Below are positions 1 through 9,220 of a stretch of 18,235 bases of DNA, piece after piece. The DNA comes from Gamarada debralockiae (taxonomy: Eukaryota; Ascomycota; Leotiomycetes; Helotiales; Hyphodiscaceae): assembly GCA_002803225.1 (NCBI GenBank), contig NXFV01001543.1, positions 1 to 18,235 on the forward strand, given 5' to 3'. The notes beneath the pieces were generated by a model. That model saw only the letters and a list, made by a program, of their open reading frames with translations, had not been told where the DNA came from and ran no database searches. The translations under genes were made by a program, and so were the position numbers. Every line of letters starts with the position of its first letter. The first letter of the stretch is position 1.

Positions 1-230
1 GGCGTACGGATGGAGTATGCGTACAGAGGAGTATGCGTACAGAGGAGTATGCGTATAGAGAGTATGCGTACAGAGGAGTATGTGTACAGAGGAGTATGCG
101 TACAGAGGAGTATGCATACAGATCGAGTATGCGTATGGAGGGAGTATACATACAGAAGGAGTATATGTATAGAGGGAGCATGCATATAGATAGAGTATTT
201 GTACAAAGGGAACATACAAATGAAGTATGT
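1..230. repeat. Degenerate 16-bp minisatellite
   Basis: About 13 head-to-tail copies of a 16-bp unit close to GGAGTATGCGTACAGA. Copies near the left edge are nearly identical. Copies to the right gain substitutions and 1-2 bp length changes until the pattern fades near 230. The array probably continues beyond the left edge of the window. A 68-codon open frame runs through it, but that is only the repeat translated (recurring R-T-E-E-Y-A-Y) and is not a gene. Confidence 0.9.
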
Positions 231-333
231 CACGTGTAAGTATGAGATATACAGCCGTTCTCAGAAAATCATAGGGAAAACGTAATATAGTCACGTAGTA
301 AAGTATAAGATATACGCCCATTCTCAGAAATTC
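231..333. repeat. Two-copy direct repeat, ~63-bp period
   Basis: The stretch from about 231 to 270 (CACGTGTAAGTATGAGATAT and onward) recurs from about 293 to 333 as a diverged copy that also ends in TTCTCAGAAA. The period is about 63 bp. It directly abuts the minisatellite. No function is visible. Confidence 0.6.
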
Positions 334-410
334 CAAAATTTATGTAACCTCGGATCGGAGTAACTTATACCCGGGTTTCGGTGTCGAAAGTTTCGGTAAG
401 GCTTTTCGAA

Positions 411-450
411 GCCCCTTCTTCTTCTTAGCAAGCTAAGAAGTACGAAGGCA
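411..450. other. Hairpin-forming inverted repeat
   Basis: CTTCTTAGC-AA-GCTAAGAAG at 421-440 is a perfect 9-bp inverted repeat with a 2-base loop. Outside it the arms continue imperfectly (GCCCCTTCTT on the left against AAGTACGAAGGC on the right). No gene ends nearby, so it is not called a terminator. It may be part of a transposon end. Confidence 0.55.
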
Positions 451-550
451 TAAGAGAGCTCTGCACCTCCTTATATTTCAGCTCCTTAGATATCAGCTAG
501 GTCTAGAAATGCCACTATATATCGCCCCCAAAATACAGCTCAACTGACAT

Positions 551-653
551 AAGTCAACTCCACTCCCGGCTAAATCAACTCTTCGACCCTAATTTCGGGA
601 GTACCCTTATGAACCTCGTACCACAATAGTAATTTGTATACGAATGCGAGGCG
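551..653 (+). repeat. Left inverted end of the Mutator-like element
   Basis: Matches the reverse complement of 1500-1592. There is a perfect block of about 25 bp starting at 554 (containing CCACTCCCGGCTAAATCAA) and a perfect block of about 27 bp ending at 653 (containing TTTGTATACGAATGCGAGG). Between them are mismatches and about 11 extra bases on this side. The word TAAATCAACTC occurs near both edges of the first block. Confidence 0.75.
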
Positions 654-710
654 CAGTAGTGTAATTGTGTAAGCATTGAATTGTAATCAATAGACCCAGA
701 AATGAAGCTA

Positions 711-882
711 TAGTAGAACCTCTTTATAAGAATCCTTTAGATAAGAAAACCTGACCTATAAGAATTAACTAGCAGGTCCCAAATTTTTTAGGTGAGCAAA
801 TAAGAAGCTTTATATAAGAATACCTCTTTATATTCTTATGAATTTAGGGTCCCAATGGTATTCTTATAAAGAGGTTCTACTG
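711..882. mobile_element. 172-bp MITE, pogo/Tc1-mariner type, copy 1
   Basis: Ends are inverted repeats reading TAGTAGAACCTCTTTATAAG inward from the left and CAGTAGAACCTCTTTATAAG from the right (one mismatch at base 1). The element is flanked by TA dinucleotides (709-710 and 883-884), the target duplication expected of Tc1/mariner/pogo transposases. It has no coding capacity. Inside the left end, the core ATAAGAA(T/A) recurs about every 17 bp, three times. A second copy of identical length lies at 13089-13260. It is nested in the Mutator-like element. Confidence 0.88.
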
Positions 883-1017
883 TATTCATAACTACACTAA
901 TTTGTCCGGATCGGCTAACTTGAACTCCACATCCTAGGTATATACCTTAACGACCCCAATTGTGTCCCTTCTTATAGCAGATGCAGCATTTATAGCTGCG
1001 TCTTCTATACAGTCGTT

Positions 1018-1362
1018 CTAATAAACTGATGCTATTCCGCGCGTATAGCCGCGCTCTCTCCGAGTCCCTGGTTCGTACGGATCCACGTGACCAGCTTCAA
1101 GCCTAGCCATTGCTAGAGCAGTAGAAGACAGCCGTTTCAGACCTGAATGGACCACATAGAACTGCTCTACTGGTGACTTCGGTCGATCAAGGGGAGGTGG
1201 CGTAAAGCTACTAGGGAGCTCCCACGAGGAAGGGTACCGCCGAGTACTAGACTCCGGTACACATGACATTCTACCAAGAGCACCCTTCGGACGCCCTTTG
1301 TCTTGAACACGTACAAGATTGAGTATTTGACGTGGAGGGCCGCATGTCACAAGGGTTTCCAT
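1018..1362 (-). pseudogene. Transposase C-terminal remnant, probably MULE
   Basis: Open frame of 114 codons with no domain that could work alone. Residues ~22-55 (KGRPKGALG, then SSTRRYPSSWELPSS and a proline-rich stretch) resemble the basic tail that follows the zinc-knuckle region in fungal Mutator-like transposases. The family assignment is recalled from typical sequences, not searched. The catalytic DDE part is absent. It lies inside the inverted ends at 551-653 and 1500-1592, which supports a transposon origin. The methionine at 1362 is probably internal to the original protein. Confidence 0.5.
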
Positions 1363-1499
1363 GATGATTGATAGAGAAATAAGGGTGTTGTGTTGTGTGT
1401 CGTGCTATTTTACAAAGCTCTGAATAGATTCAGTCTCTAGCTTAGATTTTTTTATCAAGTGGCAAAGGGTGAAGACTGTTGCTGTAGGGAAACATTCTA

Positions 1500-1592
1500 C
1501 GCCTCGCATTCGTATACAAATTACTACTGCGGCGCAAGGTTGATGGGTGTATCCTCGAAGAATTGATTTAGCCGGGAGTGGAGTTGATTTAG
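1500..1592 (-). repeat. Right inverted end of the Mutator-like element
   Basis: Inverted partner of 551-653. It lacks about 11 bases present in the left end and differs by scattered substitutions, so the two ends have been diverging for some time. A 67-codon minus-strand frame overlapping it (1405-1608) shows no protein-like features. Confidence 0.75.
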
Positions 1593-1619
1593 GCGGCCCC
1601 TTTTTCAAAAATTATTTTG

Positions 1620-2488
1620 CCGTTCGTCAAGCTAACATTGACGAGCTGCTTAACATTCCTTATGCGCATGTAGATCGTTACCAGACATCAATGATGTAAT
1701 CTGTCGGCTGGTGACGGGCGGAAGGCTGGTGGTTGTCACAGTTCGTAGTTACGCAGGTCACGCATGTCACGTGCATATATTCACTAGAGACTTGTACGGA
1801 ATATTCCCTAGTAACGAAATGCTAGTTCAGCAGTCTGGTATTTGAAGGCGTGGGGCTTAGACCTCTTGTGCTCCTCTCTTTAGCTTTGAATAGTCGTAAT
1901 TAAGTCTATTCCACCTGCTTTCTATCACGGTTTTTACGTCCTGGGTCACGTGGGAGTGTGTTAGCGCTAGGTTAGCTGAGTGAGCACTAGCGGGAATAGG
2001 AGATATTTGTAGGAGTAAGGGGTATGTAGAATTCTTTCCTTTTCCTCCATAGCTTTTGAATAGTTATAATTGAGCCTATTTTCCTTTGCCTTCTAGGCCT
2101 TGAATTCGGTACCGTGTCACTACATCAAAAGGCACACAGAGGGTGACTAAGGGTTTCGAGCTGCTAGGGAGTAGTAAGCAAAGGTGAGGTGGTGGAGACT
2201 GCACGTGAAGGGTAGGTGAGGCGAGGGTGAGGAGGGTGAGGAGGGCGAGGACTCAGATTAAACAACTTGGTGGATACTTTTGGCGGACAAAGGACACTTG
2301 TGGCTCTTGTGATCGGTATACTTGCAGATATCTGGGCAAGCACGCGTTCCAAAAGTAGTTGTATTGCCTATCCTGTTGCGCAATATGCAGTGCAGTTTGG
2401 ACGTGGTATCCAACCAAGCCTCCATGCAACCTCTCCAATGCATGTGAAATCTCCTATCCAATCCAAGTCGTACACCGCAGCAAATTCA
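1620..2488. other. Gene-free stretch with two short repeats
   Basis: No coding region is supported. A ~45-bp direct repeat appears at 1881-1924 and 2050-2095 (shared words TAGCTTTGAATAG and TCTATT/CCTATT, about 80 percent identical by eye). A purine-rich run of GGTGAGGAGG-like units lies at about 2205-2252. Positions 2253-2488 probably include the 3' untranslated region of the minus-strand hydrolase gene. Open frames there are shadows of that gene or low-complexity sequence. Confidence 0.6.
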
Positions 2489-4755
2489 TCAGTCATCATC
2501 ACCACCATCACCCCTCCCCGTCAGCGGCCCCGCAAGACCCAGCATCCTCCTCCCCAACAAATCATCCTCACTAGCCAAACTAACCATACTCTTCTTTCTC
2601 CCTCCCATTGCCTGTTTCCTCCGTCTCCGATCATCCATTTCCTCCTTCAACAGCCTCTCCTTCCTCTTCCTCTCCTGATTGATCCGCTCAAGGTCCTTCC
2701 CCTTATTACTCTTTGACATACTCATCTCAAGCCCCATATCCTCCTCCCCACTACTCTCCCTCCGCATCCTCTCAATCCTGCTATCTGAATTCACCCCGCT
2801 TTCTGAAGTAAAGTACCCTCCGGGAGTGAGCAACCCATTGCCCATCTCCCTGTGCTCGGCCTCGGTGAAAATATGATCAATCCATCGAGCGCATTTATAG
2901 ATATATTTCCAGCCCTCAGGAAACACGCCAACGAACTGCAAGAATCCGTGCGAGATCCCTGGAATGAGCGTGACCTCGACGACGTCTCTGTCGTCGAATT
3001 CTTTGCGGAAATGCACGTTGGATACCTGTTCAGCATGATGCAGAGCTGCTTTCGCCCGTCGTAAACGGCCAGCGAATATCACTGTATCGTCGACGAGTGG
3101 ATCGCGCTCGCCGGTCAGGAAGTAAGTTTTGGGAAATTGGCTGAGGAGGGCGTCGGGTGCGAGGATGGGAGAGAGGAGGTAATCTTGGGAGAAATCGGGA
3201 CGGTTATGAGGGCCGATGTAGAGGATGATCATTGCACGCATCATTTCGGGGGTGAGAATGCGGTCGTTGAAGTAGGATATCATGGAGGACATGGCGAGGC
3301 GGGTTTTAAGGGGCTCGGGACGATGGGACGAAGAGAGGCGGCGTTCATGTTTTCTCTTGATGGGTGGCGAGAGAAGTGGAGGGGCGGCGGTAGAGAACTC
3401 GGGCGCTGACAAGCCAGTGAGAGCTGGGAGGCCGTTTTCTTGTCCGTCGATGGGTGGAGATGTCATTTTTGGCGGGCTCGTGTCTTCATCGTCGGATTGA
3501 TGGGGCGTTCCTGCTGCTAACGTATATTGCATGCTCTTCCTTCGAATGATATTTCGATTGGTTTTCCGCGTCCTTCGGTCTTTGATCAAGGACATCTGTT
3601 CGTCTGACATCCAATTTCCAATGTTCATATCCAGGCCTGGGTATATGAGAATCAGACCGTCCGGGATTGGCAGAGAAGTTTGCCCTTGATATTGACGCGT
3701 GTCAGTCGAGCCTGATTCGATGACCATCAATACGAGACCAGTGGCAAGATTCCCTCCAGCACTGTCCCCGGTGACCACGACTTTGGGAATCACTTCGCCA
3801 GATAGTCCGATACAACGACCTCTACTTGCGATAATCGTGGTGTAGACATCGTAGCACTCGTTGAGCGCATATGGATATGGAAACTCGGGAGCTTTTCGAT
3901 AGTCCAAGCTCAAAACCGGAAGGCCGGTCTTGCCAGCCCATGCAAACAGTTTATCGTCATTTGTTCTCGGATCCATTGCAACAAATCCACCACCCGGTAT
4001 GTCCAGCACGACCTTTGTGTGATTCTTCAGCGCCGAAAGGGGACCATTGAAGTAAAGCCAGCCATTGACAGGTTCCTTGTAGTCGCTGTTCGGTGGTCTC
4101 GGGATTCTGATAGCTCGTGGCGGGTATTTCATGAATCTTGGTCGCAATAGGCTGCTCAAGAAAGACAAGTATGGTGTCGTTCCCTTATTCCAGCTGACCC
4201 GCAGATGGTCCACGGTCAACATTCCTCTAACCTTCCTGACTTTCTCATCTGCCTGTTCCGCCGCAATGAGATAGTACACAGTAAACACAATACTGGCGAA
4301 GTCTCTCAACCATTTCCGGCGTATGCGCATTGCCGTCCAGAAGCCCGCATCCAACGCTGTGGTAACCCATGTTGCTCGGAAATATGATCGAGTGTAGAGG
4401 TTCGCGAGAGGCTCGGGACATTCGAGGTTCAAGAGTTTGCCCAGGTTGCGCGCTATGTAGAGGTAGAGGAGAGTTATGACGACGGTCTGCCAGGGCGTGA
4501 GCAGTTTCGACAGTGTTCGTGAGAGTTTCCGGACTGGTTTTGGGCCATGATTGTTTCCTCTGCCGTCAAAGTTAGCATGCTCTCGGGGAAATCGCAGAGA
4601 GAGGTGTACTTTAAGAGGTAGAATGACCAAAATGAAACCACAGCCAGAACCTGGATTTTTCGAAATTGCACCGAAGGACGGCCTAGGACATGGTCTGAAA
4701 TATGCGATCAGTATTCTGCCGCCGGGATTGCAGTGGCGGACAGCTTACCTATCAT
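2489..4755 (-). CDS. Alpha/beta hydrolase, HSL-like (GDSAGG) family
   Basis: Predicted lipase/esterase of the hormone-sensitive-lipase-like group; natural substrate unknown. The continuous frame is 4630-2489. I infer instead ATG at 4755, a 7-nt first exon (ATG ATA G), an intron at 4748-4558 (GTAAGC donor, GCTAAC branch, AG acceptor), then the main exon. This gives a 691-residue protein starting M-I-G-N-N-H-G and removes a leader that overlaps the branch point. In that numbering: hydrophobic segment ~25-40 (likely membrane anchor); oxyanion loop PGGG 190-193, where the family usually has HGGG; nucleophile elbow GDSAGG with Ser268; acid Asp488 in GERDPLVDD; base His539 in GISHGF. A polar, serine/proline-rich insert (~330-425) separates the fold halves. 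The tail after ~570 is highly charged and probably coiled or disordered. It is intact, unlike the neighbouring genes. A start at 4630 remains possible. Confidence 0.88.
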
Positions 4756-5346
4756 GTTGACATCTGTGTTGTAACTTGCGACTTTGAAAGAAACAAAGGT
4801 TCGAATTTCACATGTGTGAATCAAGCTAGTTGAAAAAGCATGCTAAGTCCCATCTACCCAATATGCAGTCTATCCCAAGTAATGCAAATGAACATGCCAC
4901 GCAAAGTCAGACGATAGGAGAGTGAGGTGAAGGAGAAGAGAGCTGATTATTTGCTTCTAGGTCATTGTTCTTTGCACTTTGGTACATCTGAAGGATCTTG
5001 TGGTGCGTATGACCAGAATGTACGATTAGATCGACCTCGGTGCATGTACCTGCGGGCGGATTATCGAATTGGGAGTCATCTAATGCTGGACAACGGGGAA
5101 ACCCATGGGGATGGAAGAGGGCGCATTGGTTGGAAAGTGACCCGGGTTTGCTTTGACAATGGAATGAGGCGTCGGGAATTAACATGTGATGATGACATAA
5201 GATTTTGGGGCACGTGCAAGGAAGATTTCTGAATTGTCAGCCTCGTGTTTTCCAAAAAGAGAGATACGGTAGGAGCCTTGTCAGAGAAATGTCTTTTCTT
5301 TCTTTGATTTCTGATCCACTACCGAACGTCCCTGGAGAGTATTGGT
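4756..5346. other. Intergenic stretch, no gene seen
   Basis: Upstream of the hydrolase and downstream of the truncated transporter. Two opposing open frames of about 90-100 codons overlap here (4907-5185 minus and 4927-5232 plus), but neither shows domain-like composition or splice-supported extension. A near-palindrome TTTCACATGTGTGAATC lies at about 4806-4822. The hydrolase promoter should be within the right-hand flank of 4755, but no clear box is visible. Confidence 0.5.
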
Positions 5347-6321
5347 TCAGTGTATCGGCCTCGTAAGACCAAGAGCGACAACCAGAGCCTGGAAATTTGA
5401 GCGAACAGTATGAAGCTTCTTGACCAAGTACCAGGTGCTCTTTCCTTCCGTGAGATTCTTTGCTTCTTCAACTGTGGCCTCAATCAGGCGTACTTTCGCT
5501 TCGATTTGTTCGGGAGATGCGTACTTGAAGATACGCTGGATACAATGCCTAGCTTTTCACGTTTCCCGTGGAAGATCGATTGACGCGGGGACTCGGGACA
5601 CCATGGTAGCATGCAAGCAAGCATGACAGATGGGAGACCACCGAGTCCGACCATGTATCTCCATCCATATGGTACATGAGCGAATGCACTCCAATACCTA
5701 TGATATTACTTGACCGCCTGTAATGCTGAGGTTATTGAGACCTATCATCCGGCCGCGAAAGCGGGTGGGCGCAATTTCAGCGAGGTAGAGAGGCACGATC
5801 ATGGCAGCTGAGCCAACGCCTAAACCAACAACGAAGCGTCCGGCAGACATCTGCGCGAGTGTGTTGGCTGTCGCTTGAATTATTGCCCCAATAGTGAAGA
5901 GGAAACATCTTTGAAGTTCTGATTAGCAACTGCACAGATCGCAAGACGAGGTGAATGTTAAGGGCGTTGGCTTACCCAGCATAAATTGCTCCCTTTCGAC
6001 CACATTTATCAGCTGTAAGGCCAGCAACGATGGCTCCGATAAATGCTCCACCTGAGCAAAGAGAAGTTATGAGTTCTTTCTCATTTGCCTGCAATTCACG
6101 ACCGAGATCTGAATGAATGTAGACATGAACGGCAGAGGTGATGCCAGTGTCGTAGCCGAAAAGCATGCCGCCAACAGAAGCAGCGGTTGCAATGAGCAGG
6201 TGAATTTACTTGATTCCATTTCCTTGATACTGTCAAGTTCGCATTTACTTAGAGCAAGCTGAAGGTGTGTCGTATCCACTTTTGCGTCGAACTCATCGTC
6301 CATCTTTGTGTCGAGTGCCAT
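5347..6321 (-). pseudogene. Broken MFS myo-inositol/sugar transporter, N-terminal half
   Basis: Sugar-porter MFS fragment closest in wording to fungal myo-inositol transporters. Reading from ATG 6321: an acidic cytosolic leader, then TM1 with GGMLFGYDTG, the loop motif ADKCGRKGA (canonical ADxxGRK/R), an intron at 5975-5909 (GTAAGC donor, GCTAATC branch) that restores GAIYAG|CFLFTIGAII, then LYLAEIAPTRFRGR and NNLSITGGQVIS, and PESPRQ in the central loop. Lesions: a missing base near 6198-6202, two near 5690-5702, and one near 5565. After VVALGL at about 5360 homology stops, so TM7-12 are missing. It is divergent from the regulator pseudogene at 6751, separated by 429 bp. Non-functional as read. 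Choice between inositol and other hexose-type substrates is uncertain. Confidence 0.8.
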
Positions 6322-6750
6322 CTTCGGAGTAAAAGGACTGGGGCTTGTGGGAGAAGGATATCTTGAGGATGCTATTCGTATTTTGAAAAGAGACGAACAA
6401 TTGATTGACGAATTCGATTTGTTCAGTGGGAACAAGAAGAATTAAATAGCCCTCGACCCATCCCATTCATCTTGATGGTCCTCGTTCCCACCGTTCCCTG
6501 TAATCCGACCTCAAAAAACTTCTGTTTTGGTTTGCATGAGACCACGAAAACAAGCCCGGGAAAGCTAACCATCTCCAACATTTTATCACCCTTCTCTGCC
6601 TGCTTACTTCCTCAAAATAGTATTCCCTTCCCGATCTGGAGTGTTTGAGAAGTGCCAACAATATTGAGAGAGCTACGACAGCTTTGGTCAATCCAGAACA
6701 GTTCTTCATCTCGAAGCCTGGACTTCAGAAGATATTGCCCACAATTCAAT
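6322..6750. promoter_or_regulatory. Shared upstream region of transporter and regulator
   Basis: The transporter (-) and the transcription factor (+) point away from each other across this 429-bp interval, which would have held both promoters. I see no clear CGG-type half-site pair, TATA box or other operator that I would defend. Small open frames here do not look like proteins. Confidence 0.35.
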
Positions 6751-9059
6751 ATGGCAGATAGCAAAGCATCAAGAGCCAGGCAAGGTTGCACTGTTGACCT
6801 CACCAATCCATGAAGATGCACTGTCAATGAATTGACTAACTCTTTTCTCTAGATGTGCCAGATCAAGCATATTAAATGCGTAAGCGTGGTTTGGTCAATA
6901 TTCTGCAGGGTCTTAGGCTGACAGAGCTCAAGGACGATGATCAAACGCCTGCACCAACTGTATGAGGTCGGAGCATACATGTGTGCGTAGCACCAAGTCA
7001 ATATTTCGAAACAACAAAAAGTAAGTGGGGTCTATCCATGTCTGAATTCGATCAATTTCCTCGCAAGGAAAGGAGCCTGACCCGTCGCAGTCCATCTGTG
7101 AACCCTAAACCCAGAACTGGCTATAGTTTTGCTCTGGATCAAACCTGGATTCCAATCAAGAGAAAATGTATGCTCTCTGTATTCTTTCTATGTAGTTTAT
7201 CACTGCCTACACTTCCCATAGTAACATTCGTTGATGAGTCATGTGAACCGTCACAAGAGGAAGAAGGTTCTTCTCCGGAGGGAACGCAACCTGCAGGTCA
7301 AGTCCTGATGAAACAGCGCAGTCCCAAGGAATGTCTTGAAGAGAAACAACCTGAAGTTCCAAATAAACCATCGAGAACACAAGTTATATCAGGGTCAGAG
7401 GGTGAATGTGTCGGCCACTCCAACACAACAGATTTACATCTCAAAGCTACTCCAGAGCACAACACCTCGCCGCTTCCGCCTCACCACCTACCTGGTATCA
7501 CCGAGGAATCACCAGGTGATTTTCTATTGCAGAAGAACGCGCCGGGTCATTTAAATCATGTCCATGGATCAAATTTCTTCCCTACTAACGTCTTCGAGGA
7601 GCCCCCGAGCCTCGTTGCATTTTCTCCCTCAAGCTTCAATACTACTCCGATCAATCAAACACCCCAGACCACGAACATGATGAAGAGCAAGAAATATCCG
7701 TTCAACTTTCCCCTGCCAATTCTACTTTCACAGCTCCTGCAATACCGATGACAAGAGATGAGGCACTCTTATTTCGACATTACCTGGAAAATCTTGTGCC
7801 TTGGATAAGTCAAACCCAGTCTTTTATATTCATTCCCCTTTTTCCGTTATCCCTTCTTTTGCTCTGGTTCACATGGCGCCTGACGATTGCGAGAACAGTT
7901 CGATACCTGCGATACGCAACAGCATTTCCGACTGGAGGTACCTATACGTGCAGCATCGTCAAATACACTTCTGTACGCAATTTTCGCACTGGCATCAAGA
8001 CATCTCGCCGTCACTTCCGACTCTGATGACTTCGCCTGCGATCGTTATCACCAAGAGTGTCTCACTTCCTTTATACCTACATTGAGTGATCCTAGTGCAG
8101 TGATGAATGATTCCTTGCGGCTATTGTACTGCTTCGAAACATTGGAAGAGCTTAGCGGTATGTTATTTCTGATCGAATCTAAACCTGGTCTTCTATCAAG
8201 CGGATAGGATTTGAATTTTCGGTTTGCTTTTGTGTCTTATGCAGGTGCTGAAAAACAATCCCTAGTACCCATAATAGGAGTTGACCATGAAAAGCATTTG
8301 CTCGGCACGCAAGTATTTTTGAATACAGCAGATCCAACATTCCAACCATATGGACTTCGAACTGCTGCTTTCCGGACAGGCCTTTGCCAAGACGTGTGGG
8401 TTGCGATTCTTAATCATCGACCTGCTCAAATCTCTCCACAGCACAACGCCATTGACCGCGTTTTCTCACCAGCCGATGACGGTGTGTGGGCTAGCAGAAT
8501 CGTTCTTATCTGCGCTGAAGCACTTCAATGGTGCTTCGGTGAAGGAGATCATTCCAAAACTCGCTACTATGATATATGTAATAGGTATCTACAGTGGCTT
8601 TCTCTGCGTCCGCCATCATGGGAGCCATTCCTGTACGAAGCCCCGGATTCGTGCAAAGGAGAGGTATTCCCACACATTTGGCACACACAGGACTGCATGG
8701 TCATTGGCAATCACCATCACCATCTTACTTTGATGCTCTTGCCTTCTTATAACCCGAATATCCCTCGGATCGGCTTGAGGCAGAAGGTTGCCATGCACAG
8801 TATAGACAAAGAGATATGTGGTCATGTGACTGAGATGTGCGGGCTTGCTCTAAGTAGTAGAAAGGTGGCGACGGACATGATGACAGCGAGCGTTGCGATG
8901 GCTATGTTTGGTGATCGGTTTTGCGACTTGAGGGAGCAAAAGGTGTTATTTGTTGTACTAAAAAGCACGGAAAAGGATCATGGATGGCCGACAAGTGGGG
9001 CTCAAGCTGCACTGGAGGAAGCGTGGGAATGGAACACTAATGAATCTTCATCGGCATGA
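6751..9059 (+). pseudogene. Broken Zn(II)2Cys6 transcription factor
   Basis: Fungal binuclear-zinc-cluster activator/repressor with the long regulatory domain typical of the family. ATG 6751 leads to G-C-T, intron 6793-6852, then M-C-Q-I-K-H-I-K-C: the first CX2CX6C half. After a second intron the other half, CTNCMRSEHTC, also fits CX2CX6C. Intron 7021-7090 joins FRNNK to NPSVNPKP in phase. Intron 7168-7221 joins WIPIKRK to LTFVDES. Then come a low-complexity linker, HYLENLVPW, FDTCDTQQHF, ALASRHL, intron 8158-8244, and a continuous last exon (VGVDHEKHLLGTQVF, NAIDRVFSPADD, GEVFPHIW, MFGDRFCD) to 9059. Lesions: a frame change between the zinc halves, +1 near 7662-7665, an intron at 7805-7898 whose donor reads ATAAGT instead of GTAAGT, and a -1/+1 pair near 8112 and 8138. 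Probably once controlled the neighbouring genes. Confidence 0.82.
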
Positions 9060-9220
9060 TTTCGTCCATTATTCGGAGTTCACGGGTTCATAGTCCCAAT
9101 GGGCGACGATTGTCACCCACAACTCTGAATATATCAGAAGCCATGTATATTTGCACTATTCACTAACTTGCAGTTCTCAACGACGTTCCACATTTCCTCG
9201 GCAAGCTCTCTTTGTCCTTC

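Larger units (their letters stand above)
551..1593. mobile_element. Decayed Mutator-like DNA transposon with long inverted ends
   Basis: The two ends are inverted copies of each other over roughly 95-100 bp (551-653 and 1500-1592), and they enclose the tail of a probable MULE transposase on the minus strand. Long inverted ends plus this coding remnant fit the Mutator-like superfamily, where ends are typically ~100 bp and the target duplication is 8-11 bp. I could not find a convincing target duplication, so the outer edges are approximate. Without the nested MITE (711-882) the element would be about 870 bp, too short for a complete transposase gene, so it is an internally deleted non-autonomous copy. 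Confidence 0.55.

Noticed and set aside
33..239. 68-codon open frame at the left edge
   Set aside because: It is the 16-bp minisatellite translated; the repetitive peptide has no gene-like features.
2267..2716. 149-codon plus-strand frame
   Set aside because: Overlaps the 3' end of the hydrolase on the opposite strand; the second half is the antisense of its charged tail and is Ser/Pro/Leu low complexity.
4799..4812. GGTTCGAATTTC resembles a tRNA B box
   Set aside because: No matching A box, acceptor stem or T-arm pairing could be built around it.
4907..5232. Opposing 92- and 101-codon frames
   Set aside because: Mirror-image frames over the same bases with no recognisable domain or splice support.
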